From positions 118,125,842-118,189,841 of the forward strand of contig OX235270.1 of assembly GCA_944472135.2 (NCBI GenBank): a stretch of DNA of 64,000 bases, given 5' to 3'. Numbering within the stretch: position 1 is the first letter of the stretch; the number at the start of each line of letters is the position of its first letter. Position numbers and translations under genes: made by a program. The stretch is from Trichobilharzia regenti (Eukaryota > Platyhelminthes > Trematoda > Strigeidida > Schistosomatidae). Below the pieces are notes generated by a model that worked only from the letters and a program-made list of their open reading frames with translations, did not search any database and was not told the origin of the DNA. This document shows, one piece after another, positions 26,901-41,900 of this stretch.

Positions 26901-29900
26901 TTCAGCAGTAACATGCATGCAATGAATACCAGTCGATATCCACCACTTAAAGTGTGAATGACACAAACTTACCAAAAAAGAAACGATTATAAGTAGTATA
27001 AAAAAATAGAACCCATAAATATTTGCACTAGTAACACTGAAAAATATGAAATGATAAGCTTATCAGATGAGATCATTCATAGTCATAGCACATTTGTACC
27101 ACAGTGTACCTGTAGCATAGGAATTCAGTCTTTCAAGTATATATGTCGTTTTTTCGTCCGTTTGAGTACTCATCAGGTGAAGTGTATTCTAATGCATGCT
27201 TCAAAATAACATTCAGTAGGGACTTTCCATATTAGTCGCATTCCAGTATTAAACAAGTAGCTAACATCATTATCCAACTGTATAGAGGGTAATAAGAATA
27301 TAAAATACAGTCTGGTAAAAATAAGCGGGAAAGACAATAACGTTTCATTATTTTTTTGTGATGAGCGCTGCTAGTTGTAGTGTATCGAACAGGTCAGCGA
27401 AATTGACGTCAACTTGAAGCCAACTCCACGCTTAGTAAGATTTATATTTCTACTTCTGAAGAGATAATACTGACTTTATTTTCTTTTTCTAGGTTGGGAA
27501 GTATGTTTCAATCCCCATAAATTAGTATTCACATTTTTAACAAAAGAAGTTCCATTCCAAATGCAAGGGAATAAAGTAGATAAAATAATAAATACGGGAA
27601 ATATCTTCAGCACCCATATTTTGCCTTATTTCACTATTTAAATTACACACATATCAATCAAGTAACAGATTTAGCTTGTATTTCGAGCTAGTCAAGCATA
27701 ATTAACAGTAGAAAAGCTTATACTCCTTCCATGTTATTTAGGCTAAAGTTATTCGAATGGAATTTAAGCCTGAAACCTAATGAGTAGCCTCTTGACCACA
27801 CTGAAGATGTTGATATCCATCTAGAGACTGACTGTTCACATCTTAGACCAGTATGCAACAGATTTTGTAATGACTGGTCACTAGACAGCAACTAACATTA
27901 TGAGTTTAGTCCTTAGTGTTGATGCTATACCTTAATTCTGTCAATCAAGCTTAGGAACTCGTCATCAGGGAGCACTTAGGATTATTATCAGATGCAGTCG
28001 GTAGCAATCCATAGATCAAGTTTTCGTGTTTGTTGGTAACGGTCAGCAAGGGCGCGGGGCGGGGACTGATTGTTCTTGAGAAGTTCAAAAAGGCTTCACC
28101 AGGTGCTGCAGTCAAGAGATGAATAGTTTATCAGAAATATTTTTGACTGTGGAACCAGATGAGGTGGGTTTAAGTTTCCCATGTGGCATAAGTTAGTGCT
28201 TCAGAGGCTGCAGATACATCTTGCTGACGAGTTTCAGTCCGAAACTTACTGCCAACTGCTTCCAACAATCTAACAGTGGGTATCACAGTCTATAAAGTAT
28301 TCTTGTTATAATAACTAAATTCTTGGATTATAAACCCTGAACACTGAGTAAGCGATTTGTCGTGTGTAAAAAACGCGACTACGACTACCTATACCTTCTG
28401 ATAACCCTGTCAATTAATGCCTTTCAATATAGATTACTTGAACAGTAATTACTTGAACAAACAGTAATATAATTGAAAATTTGATCATTATGCATAGTGA
28501 TATATAGCATACCTTTATTTTTACATCAGCAGAACGATTTTCAAATGTTTCTTCCAAAAAGTCTGGATCTAGTTTCACGGGTACAAGTTCTGACCATACA
28601 GTCGATTTTGCAATATCTTTAATATCTTTTTTAACTTCTTTATTCGCTTGCTTAGTCGACAGAGACGACAAAAATCTACTACCTACACCAGAAACAGTGT
28701 CTGGTTTATCAATAGATGTTTGTGGTTTAACTGCTGCAATCATTTTCAAGTCTTTCGGTGTTGGTTTCCACTCAGTCCAATGGAGACGAATAGTTTTTTT
28801 TGACTTGGGAAGCTCTGTACCAGGAGCTGGTGGTAGGTTGGATGGAACACCTGTTTGTCCGGCGACACCAGGAGCGGGTGGTGGGGGAGGAGGACCACCT
28901 AGACAGAGAAAAGGAAGAAAAGGTTGGGCATGACATAAAACTGAAATAAACAAACTCAGCAACATGCTAGGTTGAACATCCATGTTAAGTTCAAAGCATA
29001 TGGAAATGTTAAAAGGAGACATAGAAGAAGGGAGAATTTTTGAAGAAATGACACCGCATTTACTTCAAGAAAATTTTGAAGACGAAATTATAATTCGGAT
29101 CCGTCGATTAAATCAATTCGCCTATCAGTAAACAACAAACAACACACAATTTTGTCCAGCCGTGCAATTTCAGCTGGGCTGAAACACAGACAAGGGTAGT
29201 TAGACTAAAACGTGATATTAATCGATGGAATCTTTACCTGCTGGTTTCAAGCACACAGTGAGAGGTGGTGTAGTCTGTTTGCCTCTGGTCTTCAAATATT
29301 TAGGAACCAGTGGCTGTAAACATTTGGTTACATGGCTCAAAATCGTCCTGAGTACTGCAGATGCACCCGCTTTTTTTGGTTTGTTCGAACCATTACATTT
29401 TTAGTGTACCTCATGTATTTATTCATTTCTGCAATTCCAAATTTTTAGTTTATTCGAATCCGTCCTATCTTTTTTGACACTTAAGTGTTTTTTTTCGAAG
29501 TATAGAGAACTGAACAGCTGCACTTCTTTGAAAAGTTCTATGTTGAAAGTTCACTTTGGTTCAAACTTCGAAAACGCACCAAAAAAATGAAAATAAGCAG
29601 AATAGCAATCATAATACAATTTGTGTGAGGAAGAATGAAAACTTGAATAGTGCTCATTTTAGTTACTAAAATTATTAAGTGGCACGGTAATATATGCTGA
29701 GATTTAGTAATATTTTGAAAGGTTTAAAACTGTATCAACAAACACTCAACAAATACTACATAACTACATATCATACATAATAGTTAATTTTATATACAGC
29801 AGTAAAACGCATTACCTAGTCCAGGAGGAGGTGGAGGGGGAGCACCTCCTGGAGGTGGTGGTGGTGGTGGTGGGGGAGGTGCACCAAAACCACCTCCAGG

Positions 29901-32900
29901 TGGTGGTGGCGGTGGAGGAGGGAGATTGAGACCAAGTGGTGGCGGCGCAGGCGGCGGTCCAGAACTTGTCAACATTTGAGTTTCCTCTTGTTCTTCAGCT
30001 TCAAGATCTGTAAAGTCCAAATCTTTCAACCGTAGAGGACGCCGTTTAACCTTGTCTAGACAACGTTGCCAAAATGTCTCAACATTGTTTTCAGTTTCAG
30101 CTAGAATTGCAGCGGTGGGTGTTGCTGTTGTTGGTTCTGCAGTACTCTGTTATATAACAAAAACACAATCAGGATATTAAAAAACTTCGTGCAGTTTTAT
30201 TCAAGAAATTTTTCGACAAATATACCTAAAAACCTTTTCAGCGTTTTGACAAAAATTTATGCTTCAGAAATCAGAAACAGTACAAAATATTGTCTACAAG
30301 TCCGTCAGTTCCAATTACTGAAAGTCAAAGTAGTATTCAAAGAGGACATGGACCGGAATAGGCTGGCACTCCAATGACGTGGAATGGATTTGAGGATAAA
30401 GAAATTTATTAAATTAGAACTGATGAAAATATGTTCTTTCATACCTCAGAAAAGTACTGATTGGTCTAATGGATTGGTGATCTGTCTTAAGCTGACTAGA
30501 CATTTCTACTTTAGATAACATCGTTCTTACTGTTGAGGAGGTTGGGAGTCAGAGTATGACTCTGCAATCGGTTTCTCTCTAACAGACCGTTCTAATCCCC
30601 AAAAAATACCTACTATATTGTTCCACTTCATATGGAGAGTGTAAAAAAAATACCTAAAATCAGAATACCTTCCTTTCTTCCTATCTTCACTTTAAGTACC
30701 TATACCACACAGTTACCAAGCAGAATAGAGTTGACAACCTCTCAATATACTAGTTTTCGTTGTAGTGATATTGCAGCGTGTGCTACTAACAAGATTTATC
30801 AATATTATGTAAAGAGACATTCATCGGCATAAGAATATCAAATAGCAGAGTGATAGAATTGACGTTAAAGAGAAAAAAATGAATCAGTGTTGCCGCGAGA
30901 CATAGGAGACGTGAAAAGAAGACAAAAACACGATAAGAAGGGCAGAAATAGCACAACAACACGGAAGATCTGCAAAAACGACGATTTTCAGATAGGGTGT
31001 ACATAATTTCTCCATACAGAGACATCAAATTTCAAATAAACATTCCGTTAGCAAGTCTCTTGTCTTCTGTCTTTACAATATTACATTCTATGAGCTGGAT
31101 AGTTTAATTATATGAAGTTTTCTTTGTCTGATGTATGTATTACTACGTCTGTTTCCCGGAGGATATTACTAGGGACCTGGTAGTCGAATATATCTGTAAT
31201 CACCAGACATATTGATGCAGAACACACTTATATAGCAATGAAAAAAAAGTTAAACTGTCATAAGGTTAAATATTAGATCAACAAAATATCTCCTTGATGA
31301 AATCAATTATATTTCGATTCACCACGAAAGACATCAACACAGAATTTCATAAACTCATGGTCACATTGAAGTTAAGATAACAGCGTTAGGCAAAATTATC
31401 ATTGATAATGAAAATTTCCTCTATGACTGGAAAATATTTTAACAAACTATAATTATTGAACCCTTGAATGCATGCGATAATATCGACTAGAGACAGTTGT
31501 ATAATTTAAAAACGAGAATGCCTTAGCACTAATTTTGTTTTTTCAAATCAGCAAATATTCTACAATATCTGTTGAAAGTATACAAATGACCCTGTCACAG
31601 TTCCATTGACTATGATAGCTAAAGATTAGCAGACAACAGAAAAACAACAACAACAACAACAATAGAAGATAGAGATAAGTGGAGAAAAAGACAGTCAAAA
31701 TACTTTGACCTAGTTCTCGAAAAACTCAAAAAATTGTTATTCAAAAAAAAACAGAAAAGACAAACAGAATATAATGAATAAATACCTAGTTAATCATTGT
31801 GTAGTGTACACAAAATGACGTAAACTTGTGTATTTCACTTGTAAGCACTACCATAGATACGGGAAGTAACGATGTCAGTGTGAATATTTTTCGCCTTTTA
31901 TTACTAGCCAATAAGATAAACGACAGCATAACTGTTCGTGTGCTAGGCAACCTATCAAAATTGATAGGTAGGCAAGATTGTGCAAACTGTGTCAGAGTGA
32001 AATATACAAATTATGAGAGTAGTATTGTAAAGGATTGAATACTAAGACACCAGTAAGAGTTGTTCGTTAGTAAGACAAGTTCCATTTATATTTTGTGAAT
32101 GTTGGCATTTATTTCAAACAATCAACTCGCTATTCAGTTGGAATCGTCTTTGTCTAATCTTTTCGGTGAAAGTAGTGACAAAATACAGTCATCTGAAAGT
32201 AACTAACAAACGTTTAACAAGTCCTGACACATACTTCTAGTCTGCCAAATGTGAAATAAAACAATGGAACTGGTCTGCACAGGTTTGTAACTTAATAAGT
32301 CAAATCTATCAACAAAGGAGGTCAACAGCACTCAGCATCAAAAATAAGATCCGGATTTTCAACTCCAATGTAAAGTCAGTGCTACTATACAGATGGATCA
32401 GAGACTTGGAGAGTCATAAAGAGCACCTCAAACAAACTACAGACCTTCATCAGCAGCTGTCTTCGCTCAATTCTGCTCAAGATCGGATGGCCAGCCAGAA
32501 AAGATCAGCAACAGGGATCTTTGGCAATTACTGAACCAACCAGGAACCGATTGTGAAACAAATAGGCAGGAAGAAATGGAGATGGATTGGCTGGCCATAC
32601 TCTGAGGAAACCATCAAGTGACATCACTAGACAAGCCATTGCTCGAGTGGAACCCGAAAGGGAGGCGGCGAGTTGGTCGTCCAAGGGTAACTTGGAGAAG
32701 GTCATGCGAGGAGGAGATGAAAGCATGTGGACAGACCTGGAGCGGGGTGAAAAAGTTGGCAGAAAACAGAAGGCAATGGAGGTGCGCAGCTGAAGCCCTA
32801 TGTTCCTCTAGGAACTAAAGGATACAATAATAATCAACGAATTCGCTTATTCAGCAAGTTACTTCAGCCTCAACAGACAGGTTGCTGCGGTAATCTCTAG

Positions 32901-35900
32901 ATGTTTGTAGACCTACATCACACATGACACTAGGGAGATACCAGACTCCTCATGCGCAGGAGTTTGTTCACTTAGAACAAATGAGTGTGCAGACTCTCTC
33001 TAACCAAAAATGTCTCACTTAAAGAAAAATTACATTCTGGAAGACTTGAAAGGAGGTCTGAAGATGAAATTTTTAAACTGACTAAAGGATATGTCTTTGG
33101 TTTAAAAGAGGTATAGTAACTCCAATAACAAAAAACCAATTAATACTAACCTTTTTAACAGGTAATGTAGAACCCGGAGCGCTTGGTGGCTTCGATGCTA
33201 TGCCTGATTCGAAACGATCCTTAACTGATAGAATCTTACCAGTTCTTTCGCGTGGTGTTTGTGGCTTTGGCGGTTCTTCCACCTGAAGCAAAATAAGTTG
33301 AGAAAGTGATGGAAATATTTATTTCCCGATAAGTATTTAAAAACAAGCAATTCATGTTAATAAAACAAGATTTAATGAATCTATCGAAGTTCCGTAGAAA
33401 TCCTTAGCTGAATATTATGCATACAGCCTTATATGTACTATGAAAATTGCACAATAATAATAATAATAGCTTTATTCCAAACAGTATGTTTTGGTACAAA
33501 TATGGAATTTCCAGCATGTAATACAATATTCAATCTAATTTTCTTCTCATTACAGGGGCAATGAAGATATGTGACTAGTAAATAAACTACAGTGAACCAA
33601 TGGTAATAAGACAAGAGATGAAAATGGTTTACAGACCAAGTTAAAATGAATAGGATGTGGAAAGGCTATGAGATATTGAAAATTAAGATTACAATAAACA
33701 ATCAGTCATCAGAGGGAGGACTAAAAAAAGTTTAGGAATTACAAAATGAACATTAATAATAAAAACAATAGTGAAATTTATTATTGCATTGGGTTACTAG
33801 TGGAACATAGGGTTTCAGCAGTACACCTACACCTTGTTTTATTTTCTGCTCTCCCCTTTATCTGGTCTCATAGTTTCCCATAGTCTTTCATGTCGTCGTT
33901 GCACGATCCCCTCTATGTTAACCTCGTACGCCCAACTAGTCGTTTCCCAATCAGGTTCCATTTGACAAACTGATGTGTGATGTCGTTCGACGATCTCCTC
34001 AGGGTGTGCTCGATTCCCCTACATTTTCTTCTGCGTATTTGATTGGTCCCTTACCAGAGTTTCTTGTTGCTAATTCTTCCTAGCCATAGGGTCTCCAATA
34101 CAGAGCCAGTGACGACAGCTGTTGATAAAAATCTGTAATCCGTTGAAAATGCTTTCTGTGACGCACTAAGTTTCTGACTCATATAAAAGAGAAGTGACTT
34201 AAGATTGGTGTTAAAAATCCTAATCTTGTTCTTCATGCCGAGTGCAGAAGATTTCCAAAGTGATTAGAGTGATGAAGGTTTGTCTTGCCTTTCTGATTCT
34301 GGTTTCCACATCCTGATCCGTTAGGCATGCTTGTCGTTAGAACGATTGTGTCTAGATAAGTGAACGAAGTGATATCTTTCAAAATGTCCCCGTTGATAGT
34401 GACTGGTATTTGTCTCCTGTTTGTTAATTTGAAGTCCTGTCTTCGTTGCATCTTCGAAAAACTTGTAGGTCTTCGATTTTGTGTGACATCAGAAATATAT
34501 CGACTTCAAATCCCAGATCTTTTAGAGTCTTCTTATCGGTCCAATGTATTTTTGTCTTCTTGCTTTCCATACACACACTGTGTCTCATAATCCAGTCCAC
34601 TACAATAAGAAATATCATCTATTAGAGTAGTCAGCATCGTACTACTCCTGTCTTTAATTCAAAAGCTTTGCTGAGTTTTACGTTGTTGATCTCTTGACCT
34701 GACACATTCTATTGTCATATAGCTGTTGAATAAGGTTGATAAAGATTTGGGTAACTCCAGGGTGTTGAAGTAGCAGTGAAATAAATGCCACTTATAGTGA
34801 TAAAAGATAGTTTTCATTGAGACCAGAATAACAATAGGTCATAATTGTACAAACCTCTAAAATTGCGAAGATCTTTCAGTTTTCTTGTCAGATGAAACAA
34901 TGAGTTACTTGTTCATAGTCGATAGGATACCTTGTCATCAGAATTCGGGTACTTTTGACCCAGCTCTCTTCAAACACTTGTGAAAATGTCTGATAATATG
35001 AGTAGACAGCTGCCTTACTGTATGACTGATGCATTTTCTCCCACAAATACACTGAAACTGGCATACGAAGTTAGAAGTGTTGGAGACTGGTGACAGCCTT
35101 TCTACCGTAATGTTGAAAAAAGTTAATTTACATGAAAATTGAAGATATCGCGAGGGTCTGTGGTGAAATTGCAATTGCAATTGAAAACTATAATATAAAA
35201 AATGGTAGTTTTCGTTGTGAATTTTCAAAACATAAATTCAGTTGAGAACACTAAGACAACAGACAATGTGTCTTCTAAGATGACAACAAGAAGAGATAGT
35301 TGTGGTGAGAGCTGGTTGCTAGCCAAATTGGTAGACAGTAATTTACGTCAATGTTTCCGTTCCCAATACTGGTCGTGAGGAAAATAAGAACAAAGACTGA
35401 TTCAACAACCAACCACAGCAGACTTTGCGTAAGTGGATACAGTTAACATATAGATGATCTGACATTCAAGAGACAGCCACAAAGATTAACTTTCCGTGAG
35501 AAACAACCAATCAGAAGACTACCGTTACATAGTTACTTGAAATGATGATGATGATTACCATAACACAGATGACTCATTGAAAGCCAGCTTGGAACTGATT
35601 TTAGAGTATCAAATGTTACAGCTAAGGCGATTTAAACATAGAAAGCCAAAACATTAAAATAAAATAACTAAAATAATATTAAGTTTGACTGCTACACCAA
35701 GGCCTTTTAGTCTGATGAATGACAAGCTTTTCTGACAGATTCATTGATTATTGTATTATTATTCGTTCTCAAGGATCCGAAAGTGAAACATACGATTTTA
35801 TCAGGACATCTCAATTATGTTTTTTTCTCTGTCCTAATTTTTATCTGGCTCCATGAATGATCTCAACATGAATTTTCCCATGTTATCCACGGACCTATGA

Positions 35901-38900
35901 CTAACTCAGAATTTGGATGACTCCCCAAAATACGTACAATTCATCTCCATTTTCTTTTGCACACCAGTCGACCAAAAGTTTCATGAGCGCTTTGCTGACT
36001 TCCAGAGTGTTCACTGTTACTTGTTCTGAGTGCTGTGGATCTCTATGCTGCTTTCGCAGTAATCAACGCCTGTATTGCTTTCTCCATCCGATCATGACTG
36101 TCTTTAACAAGTTTGGCGTTTGTATAGTAGGGATAATGCTATCGAAGTGTGTGAAAGAGATGAATTTCAAGTTTTTTCTAGTTGTAGTTGTTGATCAGTG
36201 CTTGTTTTTAGAGGCTGAATAAGTTCATCACCCCTATTTTTTCCATATTCACTTGAATGCCTGTTTTCTTTGAGTTTGTCAAGCATAGGATAGAAAACGT
36301 CTATGAAATCCACATCCTCAACAAGTGTATTTTTGTTGCTTCAACATATCTCCATCTTCTCAGATGGTTATGTTACCAGTAATATAATAGAAGTCTGTAT
36401 TCATTGTGAGGGCTTACGGCGAGCTGTCATCTCAACTGGTGACGACTAGTGGTGTCCGTCAAAGATGCCCATTATCTCCTTTTCTATTCAACTTCATCAT
36501 AGATGTGTTAATGGACTTAACCCTAGGTGACTTCAGCGACTCAGGGATTGACTTGCTACCGGGGAATAATCTCGTTGACTTGGAATATGCAGACGATATA
36601 GTCCTTCTAGGCGAAGACGCTGACGAAATGCAGAGTCTTCTAAACACCTTGAGCCGCAATCTACGAATGTTTGGCATGCGATTCGCTCCCGCCAAATGCA
36701 AGATGATGTTACAGGACTGGACTACATCGACGCCTAGTTTAAAAATAGGAAGTGAAGTGGTAGAGCACGTTGGCCGCTTCACTTATTTGGGAAGTACCAT
36801 CAGCCAGTGCCAACGGGTTGATCTCTGACGAAATCTCAGCTGAGTACGGATACAGGGGGCTCGTTTCGCATTTGCCAGTTTACGCCGACTCTGGCGTAGA
36901 CGAGATGTTCGACTATCGACCAAAGGGCGGGTGTACTGCTCATCAGTCCGCTCCGTCCTCCTTTATGGCTGCTAGTGAGACCTGGCCACTGAGAGTGGAA
37001 GACATGAAAAGACTAGCTGTCTTTGATCATAGGTGCCTGCGTTCTATTTCCCGTGTAAAGTGGCATAATAAGGTGAGCAACATGGAGGTTAGGCGTCGAG
37101 TTCTAGGTAAACAGGGGAAATCAATCGACGAAGTCGTGAAGCTACAAAGACTGAGATGGTTAGGACATGTGTTACGTATGCCAAGCCATCGCCTCCCTCG
37201 ACGAGCAATGTTAGCGGATATAGGGTCAGGCTGGAAAAAAGCTAGCGGCGGTCAAACAAAAACTTGGCACCAGTCAATGAAATCCACAACAGTTAGTCTA
37301 AGCCAGCCACGTAGGAAGGTGTAGACTTCCAGGCTGGGGTCCTCGGGACGGTAAAAATCTATGGTTGGAAACAATTGGTGACATGGCTCAAAACCGTTCT
37401 CAGTGGCGCAGATGCATCCACTCCCTGTGACTTATGATCTTCAATGAAACTGTTTTGTATTTCTTTATTACTCCTTTGTCTCACACTTCTGCTCACTGTT
37501 TCTATTATGCTTTTCTTGTACTTTCTTCTCTTGCTTAGCGTGCTACACGGAATGTGGCGACTTGAACTTCTGCACATTTGTGCAAAGTTCTATGTCGAAA
37601 ACAGACAGAGAGACATTCATTGTGACTGAATTTTGAGGAATGAAAGACTTTGAACAACTAAAGGGGTTAGTGGCATCCATTTTAATAACCCAGCGGGTTC
37701 AATATTCAAGGCATGAAGTTTAACTTCTAGCCAGCCGATTCATTCGACCAGCCACAGAAATAGAAAAGAATTCATTAATTTTTTTTAAATATTGATTAAA
37801 CCAACTAATCAATTTATGTATTAGCATTATCATGTTAATCATAAATTTAAACTTAATTCAAATCGATGGAGAGATCATGCAGCATAGCCTTGAGTTACTA
37901 TACTAATAATGCTGGTAATGTTGATGATTTTATCCCAAGCGCTATTAAGTAGTGTAACAACAATATATTTCAAAATCGTATAAATATGACACAATTTATA
38001 AATGAGGGAAACTGACTTTTTCAAAGGATGAATGCTTCTCTTTTAGCGCTTGTATACTACTGACTTTATTTGGTGATGTGGCTGGTGCACTGCTGGCGAT
38101 AGAAGGAGTACTAGGTTCCGATTGTTTTTGAGAGGCTCGAGTAAGTGCTTCAATTTTATTCTTCAATGATCCAGCTACTGGACCCTCGGGGACAATGATC
38201 ACCTTTCCCTTGAGATCGTCGACAGGTTCATCTTGAATGTGTAAAAGGTATACACAGAGACATACGTAAATCATATGCATCTTTGTGAATACTAAACAAT
38301 AAGGTTTGTGAAATCATAGGGAATTAATCTTTGCCTATAAATATGTCACTTTCATTAACCAGTGAACATGAAGTGTACTGCATAGTCACCTTTAAACAAT
38401 GAAAAATACATTTGTTACCGAAAAATAAACCCGATCGGCATACAGAAAACAAGTTCTTCAAGCAGTGAGCAACTCATGCATGCATGCTGTCATGGAAGTA
38501 TGATGCAACGAGACCAGTAGAGTAACAAAACACAAAAACACATCTTACACCGTCTTTTGCAGAACAATCACAATTACATAACGTAATTTTGTCGTTATTT
38601 GTTAACATCTGAGACGATTATCTCAACGAAGAATTGGATGAAAAGCGCTTCGAGAAAAAACTGTCAGAAGGTATTAGAACTGACGAAGAGAAATTATCAA
38701 ATTGAATGATGTTTTAAGATATATGCTATTAAAAATGACACGCGTAGTTAACAAGCACTAATATTGTGACTAAAACTATTTGCCAGCCAATATGAAGGTA
38801 TTCCAAAAACCAAACATCAGTTTTCTATCGTTTGTATTGGTTTCCACTGTAAATCCAGGTGAAATTTCACCTCAATCTGTATATCCTATGTCAGTAATAC

Positions 38901-41900
38901 CTGATCACATTATTAACCAGTATTATGTGTTAGTTAAACCGTATGTCACCCAACCAATTTGTTAGGAACTTATAAGTCGTTAGCTAAGCAGTTAGCAAAG
39001 TTATTCACTGTATTAAACACTAAAAATAATGCGGCTTTTATCGGTGGTGAAATAGTATTTCTGGTTACCAAGACAACAAAATACCGATAAGGGGTTTCAT
39101 TTTGATTTTAGACCTATTTTTATTTCATACTGTTGAAAAAGTTCACAGACACACTTCAGATCTCTGATATTTCGGTAATAAACATTCTACTACAGTTCAG
39201 TGTCTCTAAATTCAGCTTTAATAAGAATAAACATACATACATACGTCAGTCACGAATAACGGAAACAAGACAATATCAGGAAAATGTATAGCAAATGCGA
39301 AACAACCGAAGGTGAGGTTAAAATTTTGACGCGGTAAGATTTGAACCAACAGTCCGGTGGTATACCAGCCGAGCTAAAAGACCGAACTTCTGACTTAGTA
39401 ATCATTCCATTACTGTTCTGCTAATTCAGTAGGGTAAGAATTGACAGAGGACCTAGTTAGGTGGCTGTGATAGTGATAAAGCCACAATAACAAATCACTC
39501 ATTCACATAGCATCTAGTCATTTATCATGGTCACTAAAGCGAAATGATAAACTAGGCTGGCAGATAGGTTTAATTCGTCATTTAAGGTCTCTGGTTCGAA
39601 TCTTGATGCCACCGAGACCTTCATATCACCTTCAATCATCATCCATTACACCAGCTACATTCACCTAACCCACGGCGATAGTTTCACTTTCAAATATACA
39701 CGGACGAAATTACAGGATAGTGATCCAAACGAACGAACAACTCAGTAAGCTTGAAGCTACCAATCAGAGTTGACTGAACTAATTTAGGAAATGAATGAAA
39801 AACAATATGGAAGCAATGATGTCTGCTTTTTTGCCGGTATAAATGCATCATTTTGTGCAATTGTTATTATGCTATAAGCTAGCAGTTAATAACGTTCAAG
39901 TAAATGGTTACTAAAACAAAGAAATGTAGGTAGAATAACAGAGAGAGCAGACAGTTTAAATTTTTCTGGAGGAGATGGATCTCAAAACCTTTTTGAGCTA
40001 TTGCTTCATATGACCCTGAACTACACCGATACTGACGCAGACATTTTGTATGTGTGAGAGACGGGAAGATATTTAGCTTGCTGATTTTGGTTGCACTACT
40101 AGTACAAGGAACACTAAGCGTCTATAATGTTGATTTGTATGGATTTAAATGACTTCAGGATAAACTTCGTCAACAACTGATATAGGGTTAGAAAATAAAT
40201 TGAGGACCAAGGAGCACTGGGAAACTGTTCCATCTCACTTTGGCACTGTGATCACAGATGTGTCACGAGCTACTAACAGAAATTACAATTAAGTAGTGCA
40301 TGAAAACAGAAAAGCAAAAAAAGAATAGGCATAACTCAGCTTTCTCTCTGGATTACACTAATTACTAAATCTCTCCACTAAATGAGAAAAATGAATATTG
40401 TCTATAAATAAACAATAATACCTAATGGTCTCACTTTTTTCAATACCAGACTCGTGATCGCCTTTTCCTTCGTTTTCTGTCTCCTTTCCACTTGCTTGTT
40501 TTCTTTCTTCCTCTTTTTCTTCTTCTTCTTCTTCTCCTTCAATACAATGACCATTTTGATTTGGGATTTCATCAAGTTCCTGTGATGTTTCAGTAGCATC
40601 AACATCTGATACTAATTCATTCTCGCGGAGCAACTTATTTTTTGCATCAGGTGTTAAAGTGTGTTCTTCATCAAAACAGTAGAATACCATGCCTTTATTT
40701 TCTGGTTGTACATGACTTGGCATTGGATGTAATTCAATCGGTGCAGAGTCTTCCTCTGGTTCAACGATAACAAAGGTGGACAGAGCCTTGTCTTGTTCAC
40801 AAGAATTTGTCAATTCTGTGTTTAGTTTATTACAGTGTTTTATGTCATTCTCTAGCACTACATGTTCTTCGCAGGGATTCTCTAAATTAAACAGAATACG
40901 ATGGTTGGTAGATGATGTGAAGTATAAATCATTACTGGAATCAACCAGAAAGAAAGCTTTAAATGAGTACACATATAGGTATGTATGTGGAAATGTGGCT
41001 TGTCGAACAGAGTGCGGGTTCGAGTCCCACTCCACCTACTTAAGCCTGGAAGAGTAGGCAGTGTTATTAAACTTCATATAGAAAATTAGATTCTTAAACG
41101 ACTAGTTATAAGGAGGTGACTACTCAAAACTGCAGTGAAGAGTGTATATTAGTATCGCTTAATAGGAGTGATTTAAAGTTCTTCTTTAAAAAGTGACAAA
41201 TACGATTTCATGAACTACACCCTTGTCGGCATAAAATTAAATACATAATGAGGTTAAAAAACCAATGTCAGTTAGAGAACAATTGAAAACAATGAAGTAC
41301 TGAATAACGACCTACTCTTAGTTTGGGAGTTTTCAACAGTGCATCCCTTCCCTACCCCCGAACTACCCCCACTAAGGGTCAGACGCAAGCATTTCAGTTT
41401 GTCAGGCAAGCGTGTTAAACATCCAACCACCAGGATGGAATCTTATGACGCACGAATCCTAGCTTCGCCCAATTCACGATATACGAAGCCACTACCAACC
41501 AATGTTATTTCGTGATTTCATCTAAATCGCTGATAAGTAATAACTGAAAATAAGGTGAGTATTTCTGGTGTTATTGTGCTATCTGATCCACATCATTTCA
41601 GTGACTTTTGAAAAGCATCCCCAGTGAGCTTTCGGAATTCGCCCTGAACTCAATAGCCGTCTGTCCTTATTAACTAGGATGTGATCGATTGTTGCCAGAG
41701 GAGATTTTTTCATCGTCTTGCTAACTCTTAATGACCCGGTATTTAAACTTCAGTCAGTGTTACTATTTTTGATCACTTGATGAATCTGATTTACGTCTCT
41801 ATGTCCGTTGACTGCAAATAGATCTAAGCACCAGGCGACAATGATTTCCCCCAGAAACAGTTAGATCCGAACTAGGAGAATGAACACTTAGCCACTAAAC

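Noticed and set aside
28697..28933. Plus-strand open frame with glycine-rich end
   Set aside because: It is the complement of FHOD exon i; the open frame is caused by the proline-codon composition.
40882..40934. Longer FHOD exon e starting at 40934 after GATTCCAG
   Set aside because: The acceptor looks good, but entering there from exon d gives a stop within about 18 codons; the acceptor at 40882-40883 keeps the frame.
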